Shown here: positions 7,818 through 16,361 of the stretch, piece by piece
How positions within the stretch are numbered: position 1 is the first letter of the stretch
Layout of the letters: each line of letters opens with the position of its first letter
Assembly: GCA_963849485.1 (NCBI GenBank)
Contig: CAWKIF010000079.1
Location: 124,001 to 188,000 of the forward strand
Length of the DNA stretch: 64,000 bases
Origin: CAVTWJ01 sp963849485
Lineage (GTDB): Bacteria; Oederibacteriota; Muellerivitia; Muellerivitales; Muellerivitaceae
Direction of reading: 5' to 3'
Made by a program: the position numbers and the translations under genes
The notes under the pieces: model-generated
Seen by the model: only the letters and a program-made list of their open reading frames with translations
Told to the model about the DNA's origin: nothing
The model's database searches: none

Positions 7818-8567
7818 TCAACGGCCCGCTACCGGCTGTTGGTTTGCGGCTTCCAACTCGCATTTTTCCGCCATGGGGAAAAGCACATTGTTTTCCAAAT
7901 GGATATGCCGGTGCAAATCCGCCTCCAGTTCGGTGAAGGCCTGATAAAAGGCCTGGAAAGTTACGCAGGCATCCTTGGGGGGCGTGAAGTCCCCGGTCAA
8001 ACGGCGGGCTTCCCTCAATTGTTCCCCCACAACTTCATGGTCGGCCATTAAAACCCGCTGGGGTTGGTTTTGGAAAACCTCAAAAGGGAAAAAGAGTTCC
8101 CCGGTTTTTTCACCCCTTGCGGTTCTTTCCAGAGCCAGAAGATAGGGGAAAGCCACCTGTTCTTCCTTTTGCATGTGGGGTTCAAGTTCATCGGCGATTT
8201 GAGTGAAGACCTGCCGTAACTTCAGAAGTTCGGGATGGTTTTGGCCGTGGACCCGGGCCACTTTTTCCGAGAGTTTCTCCAAAAGGGCCAGCTGTTCACG
8301 GGTATAGGTATGGTGCTTGGTCACCAAAAAATCGACCAATTCGGAAATGCTTCCTTTTGACCAATCCTGCTCCCGATCGGGAAACACTGATATTTCTCCG
8401 AGGGCTTGAAGGGTTTTTTCCAGCGAAGCGCCTGACTTTTCACAGGCTTCCTTAAGCGTCTTGTTTCCCCCGCAACAATAATCGATTTTCAAATTTTCGA
8501 ACAAGGGAATGCTGGAAGGGTACTCGGTCGCGATGCTAGCAACGGTTTGGCTTGATTCGGCTTTCAT
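7818..8567 (-). CDS. ric: Di-iron protein for repair of Fe-S clusters (RIC/ScdA/YtfE)
   Basis: RIC-family protein, 249 residues, which restores Fe-S clusters damaged by NO or oxidants. The N-terminal ScdA domain contains the DYCCGG motif (C31, C32). The following hemerythrin domain (about residues 85-235) has several His/Glu ligands, among them TKHHTYTREQ, EPHMQKEEQ, MADHEVVGE and HRHIHLENN. First gene of the operon ric-ywiC-hhe. Its promoter carries a Crp/Fnr-type palindrome at 8628-8641. Confidence 0.93.
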   Translation of the reverse strand: MKAESSQTVASIATEYPSSIPLFENLKIDYCCGGNKTLKEACEKSGASLEKTLQALGEISVFPDREQDWSKGSISELVDFLVTKHHTYTREQLALLEKLSEKVARVHGQNHPELLKLRQVFTQIADELEPHMQKEEQVAFPYLLALERTARGEKTGELFFPFEVFQNQPQRVLMADHEVVGEQLREARRLTGDFTPPKDACVTFQAFYQAFTELEADLHRHIHLENNVLFPMAEKCELEAANQQPVAGR

Positions 8568-8599
8568 GATTTCCTCCTGGAAATGGATTCAACACGGCA

Positions 8600-8641
8600 A
8601 TACTACGAATCAGGGCTTCGGAAGTCGGTGACTTAGGTCAC
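8600..8641 (-). promoter_or_regulatory. ric promoter with Crp/Fnr-type operator
   Basis: The perfect inverted repeat GTGAC-TTAG-GTCAC lies at 8628-8641. A -10-like TAGTAT (minus strand) lies at 8600-8605, centre to centre 32 bp away, which fits activation from about -41.5. The start codon of ric is 67 bp from the operator centre. norZ has the same arrangement. Confidence 0.7.
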
Positions 8642-8652
8642 GGGGCGAAGAT

Positions 8653-8716
8653 GAGACTGTTGAAAAAGTCCCTGGAACCCCGTTCCAGGGACAAAAAGCC
8701 ACCTTGCAACAGTCTC
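8653..8716. repeat. Nested inverted repeat (hairpin element)
   Basis: Outer arms GAGACTGTTG (8653-8662) and CAACAGTCTC (8707-8716) are perfectly complementary. Inside is a perfect 11-bp stem (8668-8678 with 8682-8692) with a CCC loop. It lies in the leader of the Crp/Fnr gene, downstream of the divergent ric promoter. Confidence 0.8.
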
Positions 8717-8763
8717 GACCCCATGATTTCCCCAGGAAATCTTGGGGTTACCTTGAAGTTGCC

Positions 8764-8797
8764 GTTGAAAAATCCCATCGCAGATGGGTTTTTCAAC
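8764..8797. repeat. Hairpin before the Crp/Fnr regulator start
   Basis: Arms 8764-8779 and 8783-8797 pair over 15 bp with a single bulged base and a 3-nt loop. Both this hairpin and the upstream one begin with GTTGAAAAA. It ends 21 bp before the regulator start and could hinder or tune translation. Confidence 0.7.
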
Positions 8798-8818
8798 ACT
8801 CCTAGATATGATGGAGCC

Positions 8819-9523
8819 ATGGATAAGATCACCGCTTTGAAGAAAACCGAGATGTTTGGTTCCCTGACCCCGGTGGAACTTCGGGCGGTTTCGGCGATCT
8901 GCACGGAACGCCGGTTAAAGAAGGGTGAGATTCTTTTTGTCGCCGGGGAGGCGGCCCGGGGCCTTTATGTGATCGTGAAAGGCTCGCTGCGCGCCTACCG
9001 GACCAACGAGGAGGGCCGGGAGCAGACCATCCACGTGGAAAAGGCGGGTTCGACCATCGCCGAAGTCCCGGTTTTCGACGGCCAGCCCTATCCTTCCACC
9101 GTCTCTGCCGAAGAGGAAAGCGAGGTGCTTTTCATTTCCAAGGGCGACGTCCAAAGGGTCTTTTTAAGCCATCCCGCCATCGCCTTGGGCGCTGTCAAGC
9201 TGCTGGCCTCCCGCCTGCGCAAGACCTCCGCCCTGGCCGAAGCCTTATCCTTAAAAGAGGTGGACCAGCGTCTGGCCGTCTTTTTAATTCAGGAATTCAA
9301 GACTCAGGGAACCCTGAAAGACGGCAAGTATAGGGTCTTATTGACTAACAACTCAGCCATCGGGGCGAGGATCGGTTCCGTCCGAGAAATCGTATCCCGG
9401 GCCTTTTCAAAAATCGAAAAGGAAAAGTTAGTGGCCGTCGATAAAAAACGGACCGCCGTACTTCTCAACGAGAATGGGTTAAGGGATTTCGCCAACCGGA
9501 GCGGGCGTTACCTTCATCCCTGA
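8819..9523 (+). CDS. Crp/Fnr-family regulator, likely NO-responsive (Dnr/HcpR-like)
   Basis: A 234-residue regulator. The cyclic-nucleotide-type sensor domain covers residues 10-120, followed by a dimer helix and a winged helix with SVREIVSRAFSKIEKE as recognition helix. E-x-x-S-R in that helix is the Fnr/Dnr pattern. Only one cysteine (C28) is present, so an Fnr-type [4Fe-4S] cluster is unlikely; heme sensing is possible but not visible. The ATG at 8819 is chosen because the frame upstream runs through hairpin repeats. It diverges from ric and probably controls ric and norZ. Confidence 0.85.
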   Translation: MDKITALKKTEMFGSLTPVELRAVSAICTERRLKKGEILFVAGEAARGLYVIVKGSLRAYRTNEEGREQTIHVEKAGSTIAEVPVFDGQPYPSTVSAEEESEVLFISKGDVQRVFLSHPAIALGAVKLLASRLRKTSALAEALSLKEVDQRLAVFLIQEFKTQGTLKDGKYRVLLTNNSAIGARIGSVREIVSRAFSKIEKEKLVAVDKKRTAVLLNENGLRDFANRSGRYLHP

Positions 9524-10744
9524 GGCGGCAGGTTTTCGGCCGGCCGTTTCTTTCACCGAACGAAATATATAAGATTCCCTTATGTCTTCTTCCTCCAGAT
9601 ACTTCAAGGAAGGTTTGAAAAGGTCACTTCGGGAGAGGATACCGATGACCTTCCGCGGTTCCAAGGTTTCCACTACGATCAGGCGTCCGATACCATGGGC
9701 GGCCATACGGCCCGCAGCTTGACGGCAAGTTTCACCCGGTAAAGCCACAACCGGTTCCCTTCGGATCAAATCCCCGGCCCTCGCGCCCTTCCTTATGGGT
9801 CGTATCAATAGGTCTGAAACGGTGAGGATGCCCAATAACCGCCCCCCCTCGTCCAAAACTGGATAGCCCCGGTGCTTTTGGGTTCCGTTGAAATATTTCG
9901 ACATCAGTTCCCTGGTTCCTATACCTGCCGGGATTCCCACAACTTCCCGGCTCATGACGTCCTCCACGTGCACTCTTTCCAGGATGTCCACAGAATATTC
10001 CCGGAATATATGAAAGCCCCGTCGGGCTACCTTCTCGGTGAGGATCGACCGTTTCATCACCAGCACGGTGAAAGTATGAGCAACCATCGTGGCGATGAGG
10101 AGTGGCAGTAAGGCACCCTCGTCATGGGTCAACTCAAAAGCAAAAAGGATGGCCGTAAAGGGCGAGCGCATGACTCCCCCCAATAGGGCGGCCATGCTGA
10201 CCAGTGGCCAAAGGGAGGAGGCATCCGCAGGAAGAAAAGAGGCCTCCAGGGCGCCCAATCCGCTTCCCATGATAAGCAAGGGCGCCAGCACTCCACCGGA
10301 AGTTCCCGATCCCAGGGAAAGGGACCAGATGAACCCCTTCACTAGAACGAGCGCCAAGATGGCCGCCAGGCCCATATGGCCGCTTAGAAAATCCCCGATC
10401 ACGTCGTAACCGACCCCGAGGGCCCGTGGTTGGAAATAGCCGCCGATCCCAACGGCCAAGCCGCCCAGGGTGGGCCACCACATCCAATGGATCGGCAGAT
10501 GTTGGAAAAGATCCTCAAATTTGTAGACAGTCCCTGTGAGAATCGCCGCGAAAAGCCCGGCGGCCATTCCCACACCTCCCGCGCAACATAGATCCAAGAA
10601 AGGCAGGGGGCCATGGGGCGGCATGGGGAAAAGGGGGCCCGGCCCCAATAGGATCGGGCGCAAGGCCGCCGCCACCGCGCTAGATAAGGCCACGGGCACA
10701 ACGCTCCGTGGTTTCCATTCGAAAAGCAAAAGCTCGACCGCCAA
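9479..10744 (-). CDS. ClC chloride channel/antiporter, C-terminal part with two CBS domains (after frameshift)
   Basis: C-terminal two thirds of a ClC-family channel. The frame starts inside a transmembrane helix (LAVELLLFEWKPRS) and continues through GSGTSGGVLAPLL and LGGVMRSPFTAILFAFELT to a pair of CBS domains (about residues 235-370) that could sense nucleotides. The N-terminal part is in another frame (to 11286). Inserting one base near 10737-10745 joins them as PVAA-V-V-LAVELLL, so this is one gene with a single-base deletion, or a sequencing error. The 3' end overlaps the Crp/Fnr gene convergently by about 45 bp. Confidence 0.8.
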   Translation of the reverse strand: MAVELLLFEWKPRSVVPVALSSAVAAALRPILLGPGPLFPMPPHGPLPFLDLCCAGGVGMAAGLFAAILTGTVYKFEDLFQHLPIHWMWWPTLGGLAVGIGGYFQPRALGVGYDVIGDFLSGHMGLAAILALVLVKGFIWSLSLGSGTSGGVLAPLLIMGSGLGALEASFLPADASSLWPLVSMAALLGGVMRSPFTAILFAFELTHDEGALLPLLIATMVAHTFTVLVMKRSILTEKVARRGFHIFREYSVDILERVHVEDVMSREVVGIPAGIGTRELMSKYFNGTQKHRGYPVLDEGGRLLGILTVSDLLIRPIRKGARAGDLIRREPVVALPGETCRQAAGRMAAHGIGRLIVVETLEPRKVIGILSRSDLFKPSLKYLEEEDIRESYIFRSVKETAGRKPAASGMKVTPAPVGEIP

Positions 10745-11286
10745 AACAACGCCGCAACGGGAGTGGCAAAGGTGGCCGACATCCCGGCAGCGGCGCCCGC
10801 CACCAGCAGGGTCCGGCGTTCCACTGCCGTCAGGTGGAAAACTTGTGCGATGATCGACCCAAAGGCACCGCCTGTCATGATGATGGGCCCCTCCGCTCCA
10901 AAGGGCCCCCCTGATCCAATGGAAATGGCGGCGGAAAAGGGTTTGATGAGGGCCAATTTGGGTTGCATCAGGCTTTTGTTAAAAAGAATCGATTCCAACG
11001 CTTCCGGTATGCCATGACCCCGGATTCGGTCCGACCCGTAACGGGTCAATAAACCGATCAGCAAGCCACCTAAGGCGGGAATGAGTACGACAAACCACCC
11101 CAAATGGTTCCCGGCGGGTGAACGGAAGGTAAATGACCATTGCCCATAGAAGAAAAGGTTAGTGAAGAGGTAGATAGCCTTCAGTAAAAGAAGGGCAATT
11201 AGCGAACAGATAGCCCCAATGCCAATGGCGATGGCAGAAATAAAGAGGACCCGGCGGTTGGTGGAAAAATCGGATTTTTGTTCCAT
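10399..11286 (-). CDS. ClC chloride channel/antiporter, N-terminal part (before frameshift)
   Basis: N-terminal part of the same ClC gene. Seen are the first helices, the GHGIPEA selectivity region and SIGSGGPFGAEGPIIMTGG, the second conserved ClC motif. Similarity to ClC proteins ends near 10740, where the frame shifts; the residues coded from there to 10399 are out of frame and not meaningful. The ATG lies directly after the stop of the small gene at 11287-11532. Confidence 0.78.
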   Translation of the reverse strand: MEQKSDFSTNRRVLFISAIAIGIGAICSLIALLLLKAIYLFTNLFFYGQWSFTFRSPAGNHLGWFVVLIPALGGLLIGLLTRYGSDRIRGHGIPEALESILFNKSLMQPKLALIKPFSAAISIGSGGPFGAEGPIIMTGGAFGSIIAQVFHLTAVERRTLLVAGAAAGMSATFATPVAALFWRSSFCFSNGNHGALCPWPYLARWRRPCARSYWGRAPFSPCRPMAPCLSWIYVAREVWEWPPGFSRRFSQGLSTNLRIFSNICRSIGCGGPPWAAWPLGSAAISNHGPSGSVTT

Positions 11287-11532
11287 TCAGTGGGTTGGGC
11301 GCCTGAATTCCAGCCAGAAGAAAAGCGCCACAAGGAGCATCAAGACGAATGGTATGTAGGGGACCCAACCGTTATGGGGATGGGAAAGCTGCGGGCTTAA
11401 GGGGATATGTTTGGGCGTGAAATCCGCCGAGCCGCAAAAACCCGTCCAAGGCAGAAGGAAGGCCGCTATGAAAAGCACTTTTTCCAAGCGCCTAGTACTA
11501 TGAAAAAATCCCCACATTCCCCCGCCCCCCAA
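11287..11532 (-). CDS. Small membrane protein next to the ClC gene, unknown
   Basis: An 81-residue protein with an N-terminal hydrophobic stretch (VLFIAAFLLPWTGFCGS), which may be a signal peptide, and a C-terminal membrane helix (YIPFVLMLLVALFFWLEF). I do not recognise the family. Its stop is directly adjacent to the ClC start, so the two genes are probably translated from one message. Confidence 0.55.
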   Translation of the reverse strand: MGGGGMWGFFHSTRRLEKVLFIAAFLLPWTGFCGSADFTPKHIPLSPQLSHPHNGWVPYIPFVLMLLVALFFWLEFRRPTH

Positions 11533-11857
11533 AAAATTTTAAGTGCTTTGATTATTGGGAAGGCGTCGTGAAAATTGAAATATCCCTATATGTTTTTCAG
11601 GGATTAATTCGGCGTCTGACCCGATTTTATTTTGACATAATCAACTAATAAAATTTACAACATCAACCATCGGGCCTATCTGTACCGCCTGGGGCAGGAT
11701 TTTGCGGAAGGATATCTGATACTGCTTTTCGTTACGAATCATTCAACACTTTCTCCAACCTTCCGAAAAAAACATCCTCCTCTGGACCGGAAGGTCCGTC
11801 TCGAGCCGGCTCCCCCAGCCCGGGACAGACTATCGGTTTTAGGGTATGGGACAGGGC
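11533..11857. other. Intergenic region without a supported gene
   Basis: 325 bp between the small membrane gene and norZ. A short plus-strand stretch near 11668-11745 reads INHRAYLYRLGQDFAEGYLI and may be a decayed gene fragment; I do not recognise it. No terminator or clear promoter was found. Confidence 0.4.
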
Positions 11858-14119
11858 CTACCCTTCGACCGAGTCGGCCTTTTTCAAGTGGAACATCGAT
11901 ATGGCGGTAAAGTAAAGCAAGGGCAGTACCCCGCCGACCACAAAAACCAAATCCCCGGCCACCCTCGCCCAGCTGAGTCTCTGCACCAGGGGCTGGTTCC
12001 AGAATTCCGGACTGCGGGCAAACCAGTAACCGTGGGTATAACTCTGCACCATTTCCATTATGCCCACCGGGAAGATATCCAATAGAAGCATCATCATCAG
12101 CCCGATCTGCAAGGACCAAAAGGAAACCTTGAGCAGGCTGTTGGACCAGTATTCCGGCTTCACCAGGAACCGCAACACGAACACCAGGGCCGCGATGGCC
12201 AGGTTGCCGTACACCCCCATCAGGGCCGCGTGGCCGTGGTTGGGCGTCAGGTAGGTGGCATGCTCGTAGTAGTTGACGATGGGCAGGTTGATGAGGAACC
12301 CGAAAACCCCCGCGCCCAGGAAGTTCCAGAACCCCACGGCGATGAGGAACATGATGGCCCAGTAGTGCGCGAAGAAGCCGTCATTTTCCTTCGTGCCCGC
12401 CTCCCCGCTTCTTAGTTTGGCGAAGTCATAGGCTTCCAGCGTTAGGAGTAGCAGGGGCACCACCTCCATGGCCGAGAAGAAGGCTCCCAACGCCAGGTTA
12501 ATGGCGGGCTGTGCCGTCCAATAGTAATGATGGCCGGTTCCAATCATGCCCGAACCGAGGAAAAGGATGATATCCAGGTACACCACGCGGATGGCGGTCT
12601 TGGTGGTGACCAGGCCCAGGATCACGAAGAAGTAGGCCACGACCACGGTGGTGAAGAGCTCGAAGAAGCTTTCAACCCACAAGTGCACCACCCACCAGCG
12701 CCAAAAATCCGCGACGGCGAAGTTGGTCTTGGGCGTATAGAGCATGCCCGCCGAGAACATAAGGGGAATGGCCAGGATGGCGTAGACCAGCAGGTAGGGC
12801 ATGCTTCCCCAATCCTGCCCCTTGAGCCTGCCCCAGACGGCGCGAATGACAAGCACGGTCCAGATGACCATGCCCGCCGTAAGGAGCGCCTGCCAAAACC
12901 GGCCCAGCTCCAAATATTCCCAGCCCTGATGGCCAAACCAGAACCAGTACTGGCCCAATTGCGCCTTAATGCCTAGATACTCGCCCACAATGGAACCAAC
13001 GGCCACCAGCACCACAGCCCCGAAGAGCACGTTGACCCAGAAGGCCTGGTGTTTGGGCTCCCTCTTGCCGATGAAGGGCGCGATGAAAAGCCCGGCGGCC
13101 AGCCAGGCGGTGGCGATCCAGAAGATGGAAAGCTGCAAATGCCAGGTGCGTGTGATGGTGGTGGGAAGGATGTTTCTTATGTCGATACCGTAAAAGCCCG
13201 TGGCCTCGACGAAATAATGCGCCGTGAAGACCCCCATCAGGGTCTGGAAGGCGAAGAGCAGGGCCACGATAAGGAAGTACTTATAGGTGGCGACTTGGCT
13301 CGGGGTGATCTTGAATTCCTTCAGGGGGATGCTTTTTCTAATCGCGGGCTCATCCCCGCCCCAGCCCAGGTAGTCGAACCGGCCGAAGAACATGAGCACC
13401 AATGCGATCCCGCCCAATAGGGAGATCAGCGAAAGGGCGCTCCAGAGGAAGACGGCCTTCGTGGGCCGGTTGCCCACTGCGTCCTCGGGGGGCCAGTTGT
13501 TGGTGTAGCTGTAATTCTTTTCCGGCCTTTGGGCGGAAGCGGCCCAGGAGGTCCAGAAGAAAAAGTCGGTGATCTGCTTTACCTCATCGGTGGTCTTGAT
13601 GTAGTTCTTAGGAAGGGTGTGGTCTTCCCCGCTGTTCATGAACATATCCTCGTAATGCTTCTCAAGGATGGGCCAGGATTGGGTCTGTTCAGCGGTGAGG
13701 GTGAGAGTTTGGGTGGAATCGACGTAGCGATTGGTCTTAGCGTCGGCCACCACCTGCTGGTCGATCAAGGCCTTTTGCTGATCGAGCAGGGCCGCGTAGG
13801 CTTTCCTGAATTGCGCCTGGGCCTTGAGATCGCGTTGGATCCAGGCCGAGCGATGGAGGTAATCGTCGGTGAAGTCCGGCCCGCGATAGGCCCCGTGACC
13901 GAAGACCGAACCGTAATCCATAAGTCCGTATCTTTGGAAGACCGCCTGGCCCGCCAAGATATCCTCGCCCGTGTAGAGGGTCTTTCCGGATGCGTCAACG
14001 ACTTTGGTGGGAATGGGAGGCGCGTTATCGTAGGTCTTCTTCCCCATGAACATGAGGACGGTGAATCCGATGATGACGACGAGTACCGCCGCGTGGCGCC
14101 AAGCTTTGGAAATTTCCAC
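11858..14119 (-). CDS. norZ: Quinol-dependent nitric oxide reductase (qNOR)
   Basis: Single-chain NO reductase of the heme-copper oxidase superfamily, reducing NO to N2O with quinol. At 753 residues it has the N-terminal extension of qNOR (residues 1-220), which replaces the separate NorC subunit. About fourteen membrane helices follow. Histidine-bearing helices for the heme and non-heme iron sites are visible: TRTWHLQLSIFW, WWVVHLWVESFFE and GTGHHYYW. The promoter carries the same palindrome as ric. It is single in its transcription unit, facing the accessory island. Confidence 0.95.
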   Translation of the reverse strand: MEISKAWRHAAVLVVIIGFTVLMFMGKKTYDNAPPIPTKVVDASGKTLYTGEDILAGQAVFQRYGLMDYGSVFGHGAYRGPDFTDDYLHRSAWIQRDLKAQAQFRKAYAALLDQQKALIDQQVVADAKTNRYVDSTQTLTLTAEQTQSWPILEKHYEDMFMNSGEDHTLPKNYIKTTDEVKQITDFFFWTSWAASAQRPEKNYSYTNNWPPEDAVGNRPTKAVFLWSALSLISLLGGIALVLMFFGRFDYLGWGGDEPAIRKSIPLKEFKITPSQVATYKYFLIVALLFAFQTLMGVFTAHYFVEATGFYGIDIRNILPTTITRTWHLQLSIFWIATAWLAAGLFIAPFIGKREPKHQAFWVNVLFGAVVLVAVGSIVGEYLGIKAQLGQYWFWFGHQGWEYLELGRFWQALLTAGMVIWTVLVIRAVWGRLKGQDWGSMPYLLVYAILAIPLMFSAGMLYTPKTNFAVADFWRWWVVHLWVESFFELFTTVVVAYFFVILGLVTTKTAIRVVYLDIILFLGSGMIGTGHHYYWTAQPAINLALGAFFSAMEVVPLLLLTLEAYDFAKLRSGEAGTKENDGFFAHYWAIMFLIAVGFWNFLGAGVFGFLINLPIVNYYEHATYLTPNHGHAALMGVYGNLAIAALVFVLRFLVKPEYWSNSLLKVSFWSLQIGLMMMLLLDIFPVGIMEMVQSYTHGYWFARSPEFWNQPLVQRLSWARVAGDLVFVVGGVLPLLYFTAISMFHLKKADSVEG

Positions 14120-14161
14120 AGGTCTCCTCCTAGAAGTTTTACCCCTCCCCAGGGCGAAACC

Positions 14162-14203
14162 GTTATAGCTTTGCGAGTGTAATTCAGCTGTGACTTAAGT
14201 CAA
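14162..14203 (-). promoter_or_regulatory. norZ promoter with Crp/Fnr-type operator
   Basis: The palindrome TGACTTAAGTCA (perfect, 14191-14202; GTGACTTAAGTCAA in full at 14190-14203) lies 32 bp centre to centre from TATAAC (minus strand, 14162-14167). The operator centre is 77 bp before the norZ start. Same layout as the ric promoter. Confidence 0.7.
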
Positions 14204-14425
14204 TGGAAGTTGAGGTAAACAGAAAAGCTTACTGAAGGCGTTCTATCATTTTTATGAGACCGTCGGAAAACCCAGGTTAAGTTTTCGGGATGAGGCACAA
14301 CTCTGTCCTGACAGATCAAATCTGCCAAAAAGTCCTTCGGTTTTTCATCGGCTACCAGATTCATCTTTCCGTTTCTCCGCTTCTCTGCTTTGTTGATCCC
14401 TTTAATTCGCTTCTTGTTCCCTTTT
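14204..14425. other. Gap between the norZ promoter and the transposase gene
   Basis: About 220 bp holding no convincing gene. An 80-codon minus-strand frame crosses it and runs into the transposase end, but it lacks a good ribosome site and recognisable features. One end of the insertion sequence should lie here; I could not define its terminal repeat. Confidence 0.4.
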
Positions 14426-16015
14426 TCATGCCGTGCCGACACAGGAAAGACCCGGGCTTTGGCCCGAAATCAACTTGATCCATCTTTTGATGTTCACCGC
14501 CGCCGCCGTGAAAAAGCATTGCAGGCCCAGCTTCCTCAATCCCCGGTATCTAGCCCGCCTGAGACCGTGATACCGGACCAACTCCGCGAGCTTTCTTTCT
14601 ACGGCAGGGCGTAACCTCATTTCTTTTTTGTATTGCGGGGATCTGTTGTAGGTTTCCGCTTCCATCATCTCCTCGTGCCTGATGCTGATTCCCACCGTCC
14701 GCCGCCCATCGGCGTCACGGGTACACTTTTTCTGAACAGCGCACGCGTTGCATTTGGACATCGGAAAATGGAAGGAATGGAGTTGGTGTAATTCATCCCA
14801 ATAGGCGGCTTTGGTTGCCACGCCCTGGGGACAAGTCAAAAGTTTCTTTTTTGAGTCGTATTTGAACATGCTTTTGGGGTATATCCCTTTGGCGCGGTCG
14901 TTCTTGTTGAAGATGGGAGCCACCACCATCGTTCCGTTCGCCTTTAATTCCACACGGTTGGTCGTCCGGCCATAAGCTGCGTCGCCGACTACCTTGGCCG
15001 GAACAAGTCCAAGCTCTTTTTGCTCAACGATGGCCTCAACCATGGTCGTTGCATCATGAGCATTTCCAGGCATGGCCTTAATGTTTGTGATGATGTTATT
15101 TCCCACGCTTTCCGTGATGTTGGCCTTGTACCCCATGAAATGCTTGGTAGCTGACTTGGCCCCAAACCGGGCATCCGGGTCAATGGGTGAGACCATAATG
15201 TCCGGTGGTTTTTCCTTGTAACCCCTCTCTTTGGGATTACCGTCTTCATCTTCCTCAATGTTTTCTCGCAGGATCCTCTTGAGCATCTCAATGGGTTCCT
15301 TCAAATCCTTGTTGGTTTTCAGGTTTCTTACGTGTCCCAGCACCTTGTGGGCATCACCCACCACTTCCACCAGCTTGCGTTTCCTTTTCTCCAGGTCCAT
15401 TCTTCCAGGGCCTTCATCGTTGACCTTTTCCTTGCTGTATTCGCGTAAGTCAACGGCCTTACCCAAACCTTCATATACTTCCCTGTTCTTGCTCAAGGGC
15501 TTGAGAACCTCGAATATCCCTTTCTTCACCAGGGTCACCATGGTGGGGATCGCAAGGTCGGCCAGGACATGGGTGGCGTCAATGCGTTGAATTTCATCCT
15601 TTTTGACCAACCCCTTCTCGATCAGGTGTTCCAATATCGTGTCGAAAATCTCTTTTTCCCGGCTGTTCTGAAGAAGGCGTTCCCTGAAATCGCCCAAGGA
15701 GGAATGGTCAAAGGGGCGCTCATCCAACCGAAGCCCAAGGGCGTATTTGATCTCGATATCAAACATGCAGGCCCTCTCCATTTCCCTGTCGGAAAACCCC
15801 CTATAAAATTGGAGAATCGTCGCCATGGCCAGGAGGGAAGGGGAAATAGGGGGACGACCATTGTCACCGCAATACATACCATCCAAGTCAGCCTCTTTGA
15901 TCAAGGGCGTAACCATTTCCCTGAATTTGCGGTAGAAGCTATCCTTCGGGATCAACTGCTCGCACACGTAATCCGCGTCGTAAAAGCTTCCCTGATTTCC
16001 CGTCGCTTTGAGCAT
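14426..16015 (-). CDS. IS1182-type DDE transposase
   Basis: Transposase of about 529 residues with the IS1182-family N-terminus (IPKDSFYRKFREM, then PPISPSLLAMATILQFYRGFSDREMERA), the catalytic region including RIDATHVLADLA and VVGDAAYGR, and a Cys-containing C-terminal part (CPQGV...CNACAVQKKC). The ATG at 16015 has a GGAGG site; upstream in-frame codons belong to flanking sequence. It looks intact. It closely abuts the end of the small membrane gene at 16029. Confidence 0.88.
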   Translation of the reverse strand: MLKATGNQGSFYDADYVCEQLIPKDSFYRKFREMVTPLIKEADLDGMYCGDNGRPPISPSLLAMATILQFYRGFSDREMERACMFDIEIKYALGLRLDERPFDHSSLGDFRERLLQNSREKEIFDTILEHLIEKGLVKKDEIQRIDATHVLADLAIPTMVTLVKKGIFEVLKPLSKNREVYEGLGKAVDLREYSKEKVNDEGPGRMDLEKRKRKLVEVVGDAHKVLGHVRNLKTNKDLKEPIEMLKRILRENIEEDEDGNPKERGYKEKPPDIMVSPIDPDARFGAKSATKHFMGYKANITESVGNNIITNIKAMPGNAHDATTMVEAIVEQKELGLVPAKVVGDAAYGRTTNRVELKANGTMVVAPIFNKNDRAKGIYPKSMFKYDSKKKLLTCPQGVATKAAYWDELHQLHSFHFPMSKCNACAVQKKCTRDADGRRTVGISIRHEEMMEAETYNRSPQYKKEMRLRPAVERKLAELVRYHGLRRARYRGLRKLGLQCFFTAAAVNIKRWIKLISGQSPGLSCVGTA

Positions 16016-16028
16016 CCAAACCTCCAAA

Positions 16029-16361
16029 TTAAGGAAATTTGAAATAGGCCATAACAAAAAACATCGCAGAAGCAATAGTGCATAAAAAGATCGCAAGTAG
16101 TGACGTAACCCAAAAAAAATCTTGTGAATGATTCGATTTATAAAACTTCATCTGTAATGAATACATAGCGTATCCTTTATCCAATTGAGTGAGAATAAAA
16201 AACATTCCCGCACCAATTAACCAAAAAAAACCGCCTCGAAAGCGACCGGCTTGATCCAAAGGCAAAGCTTTAAAGTAAAGAAAAACAACAAAAAATAATC
16301 CAAGAATCAAATTCACACTTATTACAATCCATTCTTTTCGAGAAATATTTAATTTTTTCAT
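16029..16361 (-). CDS. Small four-helix membrane protein downstream of Rhs tip, possible immunity protein
   Basis: About 110 residues with four hydrophobic segments. I do not recognise the family. Its start overlaps the end of the orphan Rhs C-terminus by a few bases and its DNA is AT-rich like that gene. Immunity genes normally sit right behind an Rhs toxin tip, and a membrane-embedded immunity protein would suit a toxin acting on membranes; this role is inferred. The stop lies a few bases from the transposase ribosome site, so its 3' end may have been altered by the IS. Confidence 0.5.
   Translation of the reverse strand: MKKLNISRKEWIVISVNLILGLFFVVFLYFKALPLDQAGRFRGGFFWLIGAGMFFILTQLDKGYAMYSLQMKFYKSNHSQDFFWVTSLLAIFLCTIASAMFFVMAYFKFP

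Noticed and set aside
14200..14442. 80-codon minus-strand gene between norZ and the transposase
   Set aside because: Overlaps the transposase end and the norZ operator, no good ribosome site, no recognisable features.
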